Shown: positions 33,343 to 41,913, counted from the first letter of the stretch. The stretch is 44,942 nucleotides of DNA from JANMDN01 sp031376285 (GCA_031376285.1 JANMDN010000014.1:1-44942), one strand, 5' to 3'. Notes: generated by a model from the letters alone, not told the origin. A program made the numbers and translations.

Positions 33343-34627
33343 GCGGCGGCCCCTGCGCGCCAGCGGCATCGACCCGGAACCCAGCTTCGATCCGTTCGAC
33401 CGCCCGCTCACCGAGTTCCTGGTTTCGCGCATGCACGAAGGCGACCGGCTCGTCTCGAACCACGTGGTCGCCGACCTTGGCAACAAGCGCGACCCCAACC
33501 GCGTGGTCGATGACCTGCGCGGGGTGCATCCGGGCCGCGCCGACTGAGCGGGCCGCCTCGGCAACCGCCCGGCCGTCGAGGGCGGTAACCACCCCATCAC
33601 CTGGCGCCGGAACCGCGAGGAGAATCGGTGCACTCGAGCCAACTCGTGGGTCGCTCCAGACGGCCGGGTCGCCACGGTGGGACTCGACCCAGCGCTCAGC
33701 CGTACGAAGCGCCGTGCCGCCATCGAGTGCGGCCCGCGCGGCGTCCAGGCCGGTGCCGGTCTCGACAACCCCCAGTGCCTCCGCCAAGCGACCGGCAAGC
33801 TCAGCGGCCCGCTCGCGAAGATCGCCGGCGCCACTCCCTCGAAGGACCTCCCCCGCGCCGCGGATCTCGAGCGACGTACCGATCATCAGCCCGAGCGGCT
33901 GCTCGCAGTCGATCGTCGTGGTCACGATGGCCCTCCCCCACGGCTCGAGCGCGTCGCAGAACGCGCGTGTGACCGTCTCGGCAGCGTCCGCGTCCGCGAG
34001 AAACGCGCCCGCGCCGTGCATCGCCGCGAACGCGACCGCCGATGCGCCGCCCGCGATCGCTTTCGCCGCGGCCGCGGCCGCCACAACCGTAGGTGCGCCG
34101 AGTGCGCCGATCGACTCGGCCAGGTCGCGAAGACGGGCTTCGGCCGGGAGAATGCGACCGCTCCGTCGGGACACGGCGATGCCACCCGTCTTGAGCGAAC
34201 GGACGAAGCCGCCGAGGGTCGCGTCGACGGCGTAGCCGGGAACGGCGTCGAGCTTGTCGGCCAGTCCGCCGAGCCATCCGAGCCCGGAATCCGCGGAAGC
34301 GGTCACCATCACCCCGAGGGTGGCCGCAACCGGGCACGCAACGAGGGCGAGCGAGTCACCCGCGCAGCCGGTTGTGATGATCTCGCCCACGGGGCCGAGC
34401 GAGGCAAGCTCGAGGCGCTCACCAGAGGCAACCAGGACGCCAGCGAGCGCCCCCACATCGGGGCTCCCCGAAGGGCGTCCCGCGAGTGCCGTGCAGATCG
34501 CCGCGATCTGGATATCGTCGACCACGCCCGACGCCCACCCGGCGAACACGGCGCGGATGTCGGCCGGGGCAATCGACTCGCCGCGGCCGTGGCTTTCGAG
34601 TATCTCGACGACGCTGCGCGCACCCAC
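33335..34627 (-). CDS. Pyrimidine-nucleoside phosphorylase-like protein, divergent active site
   Basis: A 430-residue protein with the three-domain layout of thymidine/pyrimidine-nucleoside phosphorylases: N-terminal helical part with ILESHGRGESIAPADIR, central part with GLGWLGGLADKLDAVPGY, and a C-terminal barrel-sandwich domain with VGDHVVRDEPVAFVHA. Several catalytic signatures are altered. The phosphate-binding DKHSTGGVGD of the family reads here as ITTGCAGD, SGRGLGHTGG reads DSGLGWLGG, and the DVKxGxGAF lysine is Met in AAMHGAGAFL. It may use another nucleoside or have lost phosphorolysis. GTG 34627 has a TAGTTT box eight bases upstream, so the operon mRNA is probably leaderless. Confidence 0.75.
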   Translation of the reverse strand: MGARSVVEILESHGRGESIAPADIRAVFAGWASGVVDDIQIAAICTALAGRPSGSPDVGALAGVLVASGERLELASLGPVGEIITTGCAGDSLALVACPVAATLGVMVTASADSGLGWLGGLADKLDAVPGYAVDATLGGFVRSLKTGGIAVSRRSGRILPAEARLRDLAESIGALGAPTVVAAAAAAKAIAGGASAVAFAAMHGAGAFLADADAAETVTRAFCDALEPWGRAIVTTTIDCEQPLGLMIGTSLEIRGAGEVLRGSGAGDLRERAAELAGRLAEALGVVETGTGLDAARAALDGGTALRTAERWVESHRGDPAVWSDPRVGSSAPILLAVPAPGDGVVTALDGRAVAEAARSVGAARMHPAQVIDHAVGVALVAKVGDHVVRDEPVAFVHARNQELGERAVERIEAGFRVDAAGAQGPPRA

Positions 34628-34670
34628 GACGCCGCAAACTAGCAGCGAACGCCCTGCTACCCTCAACTGC
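34628..34670. promoter_or_regulatory. Compact divergent leaderless promoters
   Basis: Minus-strand TAGTTT (34641-34636) lies eight bases before GTG 34627, and plus-strand TACCCT (34658-34663) lies seven bases before GTG 34671. Only 43 bases separate the two start codons, so the -35 region of each promoter overlaps the -10 of the other. Confidence 0.5.
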
Positions 34671-35990
34671 GTGCGTCTGATCACCACGATTGCGGCAGTC
34701 ACCGCGTGTGGCGTGAGCGCTGTCGCCACGTCCGCCCCAGCGCCAGCGCCGGGTCCCGCCCCGAAGCTGACGTCGCTGCGCCTCACCCGAACGGTGAATG
34801 CGCCGCAGGGACATGCGCGTCTGCTCGTCGGAGCGCGCCTGTCGGCTCCGGCGAAGTTGACCGTGTCGATCCGCCAGCCCGGTCAGAAAAAGGATCTGCG
34901 CGTGCTGTCGGCGGGCGCCGACCATCCAGCCGGCCGCGCCTACCTCCAGGTCGACGCCGTCGACGCAAGGGGCTTTCAGCTTCCGGCAGGTTCCTACGTC
35001 ATTCGGGTCCAGGCCACCGACGCCCGCGGCAAGATCTCCAACCTCCTCAGTGGGAAGACCAACGTGGTCCTCGGACCCCCGCTTGGCCGACTCGACGCGC
35101 TCACCGTTCCACTCATCCCGCCGTTCGCCCGGCAGGCTAAGAGCGAACCGGGCGGGCAGCTCGTGGCGGTTGTCGCCCCGAAGGGCGCGGCCGCGACAGC
35201 GGGCCTCCAGCGAGGCGATATCGTCGTCTCGCTGAACGGCAAACCGGTGTCGACACCCGGCGCGATGCGCACGGTCTCGTCGTCACTCCCAGCGGGGACG
35301 CCGGTACCCGTCGAGCTGCGACGCCTCGGCCAGATCGTGAACGCTCAGGTCACCCTCGGACCGGACTGGACCGCGCCCCCCGACTATGGGCCGGCGCTGC
35401 GCGTTGCGTCGCAGCGCGAGCCCACGGTGCTCGCCTACCAGTACGCGGCCGTCAGGTACGAGATCGACGCGGGTCGCCCCGACGGGGCCGCCAAGCTCCT
35501 CGCGGCGTGGCCAAAGGCCCGCAGGGACGGCGCTGTCGGACAGCTGCTCACTGGCGATGTCGCGCTCGCCCGGGCCGATGGGCGTGCGGCGCTGCTCGCC
35601 TATCAGGCCGTCACTCAAGCTGAGCCGCAGGTTGCGGCAGGCCCCCTCGGACAGGGACTTGCCTTGGTGTTGCAGGGCGACTACGCGGCCGCTGCCGAAG
35701 CGCTTGCCCTGGCCACCACCATCGATCCCGCCGACGCCGCGGGCCTTGCGACCCGAGCGCTCGCGCTGTTGCGGCTCGATCGCACCGCCGACGCGCTCGC
35801 CGTTGCAAATCAAGCGCTCGTGGTCGACCCCACATCCGCTGAGGCCAAGATCGCCCAGGGCGTCGCGCTGATCGCGTCGGGCACCGTCCCGGATGGGCTT
35901 TCCGCCCTTCGGCAAGGCCTCCTTGGCACGAACGATCCAGCACGCGGCGCGTCCATCATCGGGAAGAACCTCGAGCCGAACGATCCCTAG
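34671..35990 (+). CDS. Exported PDZ-TPR protein
   Basis: A 439-residue protein with a short signal peptide (RLITTIAAVTACGVSAVATS) and a beta-rich domain (about 30-130). A PDZ domain follows (about 150-220: LVAVVAPKGAAATAGLQRGD, then DIVVSLNGKPV). The C-terminal half contains TPR-like helices (AAAEALALATTIDPADAAGL; DALAVANQALVVDPTSAEAK). There is no protease domain. PDZ and TPR modules bind protein tails, so this is likely an extracytoplasmic scaffold or chaperone. GTG 34671 fits the leaderless promoter. A cysteine in the signal peptide lacks a proper lipobox. Confidence 0.75.
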   Translation: MRLITTIAAVTACGVSAVATSAPAPAPGPAPKLTSLRLTRTVNAPQGHARLLVGARLSAPAKLTVSIRQPGQKKDLRVLSAGADHPAGRAYLQVDAVDARGFQLPAGSYVIRVQATDARGKISNLLSGKTNVVLGPPLGRLDALTVPLIPPFARQAKSEPGGQLVAVVAPKGAAATAGLQRGDIVVSLNGKPVSTPGAMRTVSSSLPAGTPVPVELRRLGQIVNAQVTLGPDWTAPPDYGPALRVASQREPTVLAYQYAAVRYEIDAGRPDGAAKLLAAWPKARRDGAVGQLLTGDVALARADGRAALLAYQAVTQAEPQVAAGPLGQGLALVLQGDYAAAAEALALATTIDPADAAGLATRALALLRLDRTADALAVANQALVVDPTSAEAKIAQGVALIASGTVPDGLSALRQGLLGTNDPARGASIIGKNLEPNDP

Positions 35991-36015
35991 ATGGTTGGGC
36001 TCTCGAGGAGCGTTG

Positions 36016-36363
36016 CTAGCCGATTTCCCCCGTTGGCTGGCTCCCGTCGGGGTCAGCTTCGAAGCCACGACTGCGGCTCGGACGCTGGGCGAACGAACGG
36101 CCGAGGCCGCCGGAGGTCACGACGATCGAGACGACCCCGATCGCCAAGCCGGCCCACAGTTCCCAACGCAGGATTGGACTCGTCTGGAAGATCGCATAGG
36201 CGATCAAGACGACGATCGAGCCCACCAGCGCCAGAAAGCGGTGGCGCGGCGGGGCGATATGAACGACCCACGGCAGAAGTGCCGCGATAAGGATGAGGAG
36301 CGCAGTGTCCAGGAGACGACCTTTCTCCGGCGACGGACGCAAAATCAAGCCGTCGGACCTCAA
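36016..36363 (-). CDS. Small three-helix membrane protein
   Basis: A 115-residue protein with three hydrophobic segments (about LLDTALLILIAALLPWVV, LALVGSIVVLIAYAIF and LWAGLAIGVVSIVV) and a charged C-terminal tail. No family recognised. The start is a TTG at 36363 a few bases downstream of a TACGTT -10 box (36380-36375, minus strand). The stop is 25 bases from that of the convergent PDZ-TPR gene. Confidence 0.6.
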   Translation of the reverse strand: MRSDGLILRPSPEKGRLLDTALLILIAALLPWVVHIAPPRHRFLALVGSIVVLIAYAIFQTSPILRWELWAGLAIGVVSIVVTSGGLGRSFAQRPSRSRGFEADPDGSQPTGEIG

Positions 36364-36373
36364 CGAGTTGGGT

Positions 36374-36384
36374 TAACGTAGCTT
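36374..36384. promoter_or_regulatory. Overlapping divergent -10 elements
   Basis: The sequence TTAACGTAG holds TAACGT on the plus strand (36374-36379) and TACGTT on the minus strand (36380-36375), so one short AT-rich site can open for both directions. A plus-strand TAGCTT (36379-36384) lies nine bases before ATG 36394. Confidence 0.4.
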
Positions 36385-36393
36385 GCCGAGCGC

Positions 36394-37236
36394 ATGAACG
36401 TCGAGGAACGCAACTCCCAACCACCCTCGACACGGGCGGTTGGCCTTCATCTGATGCCGCTGATCACCGAGATCGACGGGCGTCGTCCGTCGGTTCTCGC
36501 AACCCTTGACGAGGACGCCCGGCTGACCTCGCTCGAGCGCTTGGACTCGGACGCGGCGATCGCCACGGCCATCGGTCAAGGCCCCGCACTCGTCTGCGTC
36601 GATCAACCTCTCGTTATTGGCAATTTGCAGGGACAACGTGCGCTCGAACAGTTGCTTTCCTGGTGCGACGCCCCGACTCTTCCGATCTCGGTCAGCCGAC
36701 TCGAGTCGCTCTACGGGGGTTGCCGCGGAGTCCAGCTCGCTGATCAGCTCGCAGGCTGCGACCTGACCCTCGCCGAGGCGCTTCCAGACCTCACATTTCG
36801 TCAGCTGATTTGGGAGTACGAGCATCCAGAGCCGATCGACCTTGAGAGCTACCGGGGACGCTGGCTCAACCTTCGTGCCCCCAAATACCGGCCCAAGGGG
36901 GCGGGGCGGGCGCGGACTCACGGGTTGCTTCCAGCCTGGGAGATCCTCGCCCGCGTGATCGACATGAACGGCTGGACGCCGGGGGCCGCGGGAGACGACT
37001 GGGACGCGATCGCCGACGCGGCTGAACTCGACGCGATCATCTGCGCCCACGCGGCCTGGCGCGCACTCCGCGGCCACAACGCGCACCGAACCGTTCGCTG
37101 CGCCGATGGTGCGCTCGCCGTGATCGCCACAGGCCCGAATCTTGCCGAACGCCTCGAGATCCATGCCGAGCGTATGGGGGGCATCATCATCTCGCCCCTG
37201 CGCCCGGGCGACGACAGACCACGCATTCCAGCCTGA
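36394..37236 (+). CDS. DUF429-family protein, RNase H-like fold
   Basis: A 280-residue protein with the pattern of DUF429: an Asp in LVCVDQPLVI, AEALPDLTFRQLIW, KYRPKGAGRARTHGLLPAWE, and the C-terminal acidic DDWDAIADAAELDAIICAHA. The family is predicted to have an RNase H-like fold with these acidic residues as the active site; activity has not been assigned from sequence. It overlaps the convergent DUF3891 gene by 50 bases. Confidence 0.75.
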   Translation: MNVEERNSQPPSTRAVGLHLMPLITEIDGRRPSVLATLDEDARLTSLERLDSDAAIATAIGQGPALVCVDQPLVIGNLQGQRALEQLLSWCDAPTLPISVSRLESLYGGCRGVQLADQLAGCDLTLAEALPDLTFRQLIWEYEHPEPIDLESYRGRWLNLRAPKYRPKGAGRARTHGLLPAWEILARVIDMNGWTPGAAGDDWDAIADAAELDAIICAHAAWRALRGHNAHRTVRCADGALAVIATGPNLAERLEIHAERMGGIIISPLRPGDDRPRIPA

Positions 37237-37990
37237 CCGTCTCGGCGTCCGCGAGCGCTTGGCGGAGATCCTCGTCGTCACGATACGGGCGGTCGGGAAT
37301 GGCGCGGGCCGCCACGGGAAGCTCGACTTCGTCCCCGACGAACGGGAAGGGATCACATGTCGCGGTGAACCGCCCCAGCGCACCGCAAATGATGTCCACG
37401 CCGGGGTCGCCCGAGGCCCTCGGGACCTGCGCCAGCACCCCAGGGGCGCCGCTCCCGAGGCCGCGCCAGACCAGGTAGAGACTGAGCGCGTCGAACGCCT
37501 GGAGCAGTCGGTACGCGTCCCAGGTCCAGGACGCGAGGTCCAGATCGTTCCCGAGTCCCTCGCGAAGTCGCTCCTGCCGGGCGTCCTCACGGGTGAGAAA
37601 CGCTGCGACTGGTGGGCTGTGGTCACGGTCTGACGGTCCATCGAGGCCCAAACGATGGCGGTGGAGCCCGCCGCCGTGCATGCTCACCAGAAGCCCCACG
37701 TAGGGATCGAGGACCTCGGCGTGATCGATCCCGCGCCCGTAGAGCTCCACGTGGCGCGCGCGGTCGAGTTCAGGAAAGTCCGTCGGTATCCCCCGCCGGT
37801 TGATCGTCGGGAGGTCGTCTTCGTTACGCCAGCCTTCGTCGTGACAGGCGGCCGCGCTCGTGATCTGTGCCCAACGCTCGATTCGGGCGAACTCGCCCCC
37901 TCCCCATGCCTCGGCCATGGCCCGGCATTGCTCCTGGTGATCGACCTGACGCACGAGCACCAGTCCCTCAGGGCGGCGGGAGACGATCAT
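37187..37990 (-). CDS. DUF3891-family protein
   Basis: A 267-residue protein of the DUF3891 type: start IVSRRPEGLVLVRQVDHQEQ, then AEAWGG, AACHDEGWRNED (a His-Asp pair that could bind metal), VSMHGGGLH and FDALSLYLVWRG. The arrangement of histidines and acidic residues suggests a metal-dependent hydrolase related to HD folds, but no activity is established here. ATG 37990 overlaps the rsmB stop as ATGA, so it ends the metK-side translation cluster. Confidence 0.75.
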   Translation of the reverse strand: MIVSRRPEGLVLVRQVDHQEQCRAMAEAWGGGEFARIERWAQITSAAACHDEGWRNEDDLPTINRRGIPTDFPELDRARHVELYGRGIDHAEVLDPYVGLLVSMHGGGLHRHRLGLDGPSDRDHSPPVAAFLTREDARQERLREGLGNDLDLASWTWDAYRLLQAFDALSLYLVWRGLGSGAPGVLAQVPRASGDPGVDIICGALGRFTATCDPFPFVGDEVELPVAARAIPDRPYRDDEDLRQALADAETVRLECVVCRRPGAGAR

Positions 37991-39327
37991 CCGACCGTGA
38001 CCTTCGCAATGAAGAAGCCGTCGCTTCCGAACCGGTGAGGAAGCGCGAGGAGCGCGCCCGGGAGGGTCGGATGTTCAAGCCCGGGGAACTCGGAGGAGAG
38101 GTCGCAGGTGGTGAGTCCGGCGCCGCGAATCACGCCATCATTCTCCTCCGTGGTCAGGGTGCATGTCGAATAGACCACGCGCCCCCCGGGACGGGTGAGC
38201 TCGACCGCCCGTTGGACGAGCGCCGTTTGGAGTGCCGTGAGTTCTGCGATATCGCGGGCTCGCCATCTGGCGTCGGGCTTTGCGGAGAGCACACCGAGGC
38301 CGCTGCACGGCGCGTCCACGAGGACCGCGTCGAACAACCCGTCAAGGGGCACCGTCCGCGCGTCGCCGACGACAATCTCGACGCGCGCGGCCAGACGGTG
38401 GGCGAGCGCGGCGAGGGCCCGTGCGCGGGACGGGTGAAGCTCGACCGCGGTGATGTGAGCGCCGTTCGCGCTGAGCGCCGCGAGGTGGGTCGTCTTCGCC
38501 CCAGGCGCCGCACACAGGTCGAGGATTCGCTCCCCACGCCGCGGCGCGAGCACACGCGCTGGCAGCATCGAGGCGCGGCTCTGGGGAACGGCAAGACCCC
38601 TCGCCCATGCCTCGGACTCCTCGAACGCGATCGACGTCGACAGGACGAACGCCTCCGGGATCAGCGGGTCACGGGTCCATCCGCCCGGGAGGTGAGCCTC
38701 AAGGCTCGTGCGAGGCCCTCGGAGCGGATTCCAGCGAAGCGCCGACTCGGCAGGCGTGTTCGCCGCGGCCAGGACGCCACGCGCGTCGAGAGCTCCGAGG
38801 GCGTCGAAGAGCCCCTGGCTGACCTCGTCCGGCACCGAATGCTTGAGCGCGGCCTGGGTCGCGTCGTCGTCGGTCAGCGCTTCGACTAGGGCCCGCCCAT
38901 CTTGGGCGACGCGGCGGAGGATCGCGTTGACGAGGCCGCCACGGGCAGCCTTCCGCTTCGACGCCCCGGGCAGCGCCCTGACCGCGTTGACCGCCTCGTT
39001 GACGCTCGCACGCTCCGGCACACCATCCAGGTAGCACAGCTCGTAGGCGCCGAGGCGCAGAACGTCGCGGACCGCGATCTCGATCCCACCTACGCGATCG
39101 GCGGCGGTGTCGATCACCCAGTCGAGCGTTCGCCGACGCTGCACGGTGCCGTAGGCGAGCACCTGGGCGAACGCGCGGGCCCGGGGGTCGAGCCCGCTTC
39201 GCAGCGCTTCAGATGCAAACGCCCGATCACAGAACGCGCCCTCCCTCACCCGCGACGCGACTCGGAGCGCCACCACCCGGGAGGGTGTGGCGGCGTCTGG
39301 GTCGCCCGCCAGGTCGGGGATGCTCAA
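37987..39327 (-). CDS. rsmB: 16S rRNA m5C967 methyltransferase
   Basis: RsmB (Sun/Fmu) methylates C967 of 16S rRNA using SAM. The 446-residue protein joins an N-terminal NusB-like RNA-binding domain (about 12-140, with FAQVLAYGTVQRRRTLDWVI and RLGAYELCYLDGVPERASVN) to a Rossmann methyltransferase domain with ILDLCAAPGAKTTHLA, the Pro-Cys motif VDAPCSGLG and the catalytic Cys in YSTCTLT. The start is a TTG at 39327 overlapping the fmt stop (TTGA); upstream in-frame codons lie inside fmt. Confidence 0.92.
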   Translation of the reverse strand: MSIPDLAGDPDAATPSRVVALRVASRVREGAFCDRAFASEALRSGLDPRARAFAQVLAYGTVQRRRTLDWVIDTAADRVGGIEIAVRDVLRLGAYELCYLDGVPERASVNEAVNAVRALPGASKRKAARGGLVNAILRRVAQDGRALVEALTDDDATQAALKHSVPDEVSQGLFDALGALDARGVLAAANTPAESALRWNPLRGPRTSLEAHLPGGWTRDPLIPEAFVLSTSIAFEESEAWARGLAVPQSRASMLPARVLAPRRGERILDLCAAPGAKTTHLAALSANGAHITAVELHPSRARALAALAHRLAARVEIVVGDARTVPLDGLFDAVLVDAPCSGLGVLSAKPDARWRARDIAELTALQTALVQRAVELTRPGGRVVYSTCTLTTEENDGVIRGAGLTTCDLSSEFPGLEHPTLPGALLALPHRFGSDGFFIAKVTVG

Positions 39328-40250
39328 GCGGACGGGTCGGGAAACGCACCGAGCTCGAGCGCGCCCCGGTAGCCGCGCAGGAACGCCTCCGCCCCCATCC
39401 GCGCTTTTCCGGGTGGCTGCAGCTCCAGGATCTCGATCGCCCCGTCCCGACACCCCGCGAGTAGGCGACCGTCGTCCCGGGCGAGGCCCTCGACCTGAGC
39501 ACCTGGGCACGGGCTCGCCCTCCAGAGTTTGAACCGCGCGCCGTCGATCACCGCCGCGACGCCGATGTGCGGGCTGAGCGCGCGAATGCGATCTGTCAGC
39601 GCCTCGGCCCCGAGGGAAGGATCGAATGCCTGGTCTTCGAGGGTGAGTTTCGGTGCCAACGTCACGCCCTCGGCAGGCTGGGGCGTTTCGACAAGCCGAC
39701 CGGCCTCGAGCGCATCGAGCGCATCGACCAGAAGCCGACCCCCATGCTCGGCAAGCGCCGTGCTCACGACCGCGAAATCGTCGTCGGGCCCGATGGGGAC
39801 GCGGGCGGCCGCGATCATCGGGCCGGTATCGAGGCCCTCATCCATCCGCATGATGGTGACGCCCGTCTCGGCGTTCCCGTCCATGATGGCGCGCTCAAGC
39901 GGCGCCGCGCCACGGTAGGCGGGAAGGAGGGAATAGTGGACGTTCAAACATGGCCACTCCTCAAGCACCGGTGTCTTGAGGAGCTGACCGAACGCGGCGA
40001 CGCAAAGCGCCCCCACACGGGCGTCACGCAGGGATTGCATCGCCTCCGGAAGGTTGATCGAACGCGGCGAGATGAGCGGCAGCCCAAGGTCGGCCGCAAG
40101 CGCGCCAACCGGAGTTGGCCGAACGGCCCCCCCTCGCCCTCTCGGCTTCTCGGGCTGCGTGATGACGAGCCCGACCTCGTGCGTGGATCCGACGAGTGCC
40201 CTCAGGACCGGTAGTGCGACCTCGGGGCTCCCCGCGAACGCGACCCTCAC
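39324..40250 (-). CDS. fmt: Methionyl-tRNA formyltransferase
   Basis: Fmt formylates initiator Met-tRNA with 10-formyltetrahydrofolate. The 308-residue protein shows VAFAGSPEVALPVLRAL, VITQPEKPRGRG, and the catalytic region NVHYSLLPAYRGAAPLERAI (Asn and His) with MDEGLDTGPM (Asp). A C-terminal OB-like domain follows. The GTG start (40250) lies nine bases after the def stop, the classical def-fmt pairing of formylation and deformylation. Confidence 0.94.
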   Translation of the reverse strand: MRVAFAGSPEVALPVLRALVGSTHEVGLVITQPEKPRGRGGAVRPTPVGALAADLGLPLISPRSINLPEAMQSLRDARVGALCVAAFGQLLKTPVLEEWPCLNVHYSLLPAYRGAAPLERAIMDGNAETGVTIMRMDEGLDTGPMIAAARVPIGPDDDFAVVSTALAEHGGRLLVDALDALEAGRLVETPQPAEGVTLAPKLTLEDQAFDPSLGAEALTDRIRALSPHIGVAAVIDGARFKLWRASPCPGAQVEGLARDDGRLLAGCRDGAIEILELQPPGKARMGAEAFLRGYRGALELGAFPDPSA

Positions 40251-40259
40251 GAGGTACCG

Positions 40260-40808
40260 CTACCTCGGAGAGAGGACATCACGCATTTCTCGGAGCGCCT
40301 CGCGACGCTCATCTGGCGTCGTCCGATCGAGGATCAAAATCCCATCGAGGTGGTCCATCTCATGCTGAATCACACGCGCTTCAAAGCCTTCCGCCTCGAT
40401 CGCGACGGGCGCGCCGGAGACATCTTGGGCCTCGACGCTGATCGAGAGCGAGCGGCTCACCGGCACGCTGATCTCGCCGATCGACAGGCAGCCCTCGGTG
40501 TCGATCTCTTCCTCGTCGGACCTCGAAACGATCCGCGGGTTGACGAGCGTGTACGCGCCTGAGTCCGCGTACGGCGCCAGCGTGATCATCCGTGACAGAC
40601 GCCCGATCTGCGGCGCGGCGAGCCCAACGCCGCGCGCATCGTGCATCAGCTGGATCATGCGGTCGGCCTCAGCCTTCAGCGCGTCGTCGAATACCACCAC
40701 CGGCTCGCACGGGGTTCGCAGCACCGGCTCGCCGTACTGGCGCACCTCGGCGAGGGCGTCGAGGCGCCGCTGCTCCTGCGCTGGATCCTCAAGTTGGCGT
40801 TTGGACAT
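40260..40808 (-). CDS. def: Peptide deformylase
   Basis: Def removes the formyl group from nascent proteins. The 182-residue metalloenzyme has all three motifs: GVGLAAPQIG, EGCLSI (metal Cys) and QHEMDHLDG (metal His pair and catalytic Glu). It is followed by fmt and preceded by the unknown gene at 40817-41686. Confidence 0.95.
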   Translation of the reverse strand: MSKRQLEDPAQEQRRLDALAEVRQYGEPVLRTPCEPVVVFDDALKAEADRMIQLMHDARGVGLAAPQIGRLSRMITLAPYADSGAYTLVNPRIVSRSDEEEIDTEGCLSIGEISVPVSRSLSISVEAQDVSGAPVAIEAEGFEARVIQHEMDHLDGILILDRTTPDERREALREMRDVLSPR

Positions 40809-40816
40809 CGAACCGC

Positions 40817-41686
40817 CTAGCGCTTCGGTGGGAGGACGGCCCGCGCGGCGGCTTGCACGGCGCTGCGGGCGCGTGTGTAGTCGCCCGTGGAGCCAATCAC
40901 GAGCGTTTGCCAGCCGGGACGGGTGTCGGCGACGGCCCCGGGAACCGCGTCGGGGTGCTGCACGTTCAGCCGCATTGCGCCGCCGGAAAGCGCGATCTCG
41001 ACGGCTGCGTCCCCGGTCCGCGGCACCCCGACGACCCAGTCCTTCCCGCTGCCCGTCACACGTGGAGCGGTGTGAACCTCGTCGAGGTCGAAGTAGGCGG
41101 CCGCAAGGGCCGGGCGAACGGCCGCCGGGATCAGGGGCATCAGCTCCTCGAGGCGGTACAGCTCGGCCGTGCGGGCGTTCAGAACGTAGTCGGCCTCTCG
41201 GAGCACGAACGCGTCGACACCCTGGGCGTTGCCACGCTCGGGGCGTTCCTGGATCCAGTCACGCACGCGCTGCCAGCGCTTGTGGCGGACGTCCCGCTCG
41301 GTGCCCGCCGTCTCGACCGCCGCGGTGGGGGCGCGGTCGGGTGTGATCGCGAGGACGATGCGCCGCTCACCCATCCCTTCGAGACCGTCGTAGGTGTCGC
41401 GCAAGACGTCGGCGAGGTCGGCGTCGAACGCCAGCGTGCTCTGGACACCGATCACCCACGACCGGTCGGGACCAGTCACGACGATGTCGCACACCACGGC
41501 GCCGCCGGCAAGGGGTCGGAACTCGCGTACCTGTGCCTCCGCGACCCCGGGAAGCTCCTCCCCGACGAGCTCCTTCACGAGCGCCGAGCGCGTCTCGGGA
41601 CCACTGAGCGAAAGAACCGTCGCAAGGACGTGAGCCCACTGCTCGCGTGGTTCGGACGGGGACTGAAAGATGCGCGGAACCGGCAT
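40817..41686 (-). CDS. Hypothetical protein between priA and def
   Basis: A 289-residue protein I do not recognise. The first half has a beta-strand pair CDIVVTG and WVIGVQSTLAFDAD, reminiscent of the core of PD-(D/E)XK nuclease folds but without a clear ExK, followed by RRIVLAITPDRAP. The second half has a helical stretch (LYRLEELMPLIPAAVRPAL) and a Trp-containing C-terminus (GWQTLVIGSTGDYTRARSAV). No signal peptide. ATG 41686 has an AAGGAGA ribosome site, and a TAACCT -10 box lies at 41730-41725. It heads the def-fmt-rsmB operon. Confidence 0.65.
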   Translation of the reverse strand: MPVPRIFQSPSEPREQWAHVLATVLSLSGPETRSALVKELVGEELPGVAEAQVREFRPLAGGAVVCDIVVTGPDRSWVIGVQSTLAFDADLADVLRDTYDGLEGMGERRIVLAITPDRAPTAAVETAGTERDVRHKRWQRVRDWIQERPERGNAQGVDAFVLREADYVLNARTAELYRLEELMPLIPAAVRPALAAAYFDLDEVHTAPRVTGSGKDWVVGVPRTGDAAVEIALSGGAMRLNVQHPDAVPGAVADTRPGWQTLVIGSTGDYTRARSAVQAAARAVLPPKR

Positions 41687-41776
41687 GGACTGGGGTCTCC
41701 TTGGACGCAACGAAACGGCGATGAAGGTTAGCGCCTTCCGCGCCCTTGGCGAACACCCTCTGGGCACAGTGCATGC

Positions 41777-41811
41777 GGGGCCCGCGTCTCGTATGAGGGG
41801 CGACGGGCCCC
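41777..41811 (-). terminator. Second hairpin downstream of priA
   Basis: GGGGCCCG (41777-41784) pairs with CGGGCCCC (41804-41811) across a 19-base loop with a small inner CTC/GAG stem. It lies between the first priA hairpin and the promoter of the next gene. Confidence 0.45.
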
Positions 41812-41894
41812 CGAAGCCTGAACCGTTCTTCTCGTAACTGCGGCGAGGTGCCCTGCAGGTCGATGCAACTGATCATCGAAGCGACGGCCTGAAT

Positions 41895-41913
41895 CAGGAC
41901 ACTAGGTGTCCTG
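41895..41913 (-). terminator. Hairpin at the priA stop codon
   Basis: CAGGACAC (41895-41902) and GTGTCCTG (41906-41913) are perfect eight-base arms around a TAG loop. The priA stop codon (41904-41902) lies at the tip of the hairpin. No T-run follows; positions 41814-41894 show nothing else. Confidence 0.5.

Noticed and set aside
41768..41901. Structured region considered as a possible tRNA or small RNA gene.
   Set aside because: Two hairpins only; no cloverleaf, no T-arm consensus. They fit terminators of priA better.
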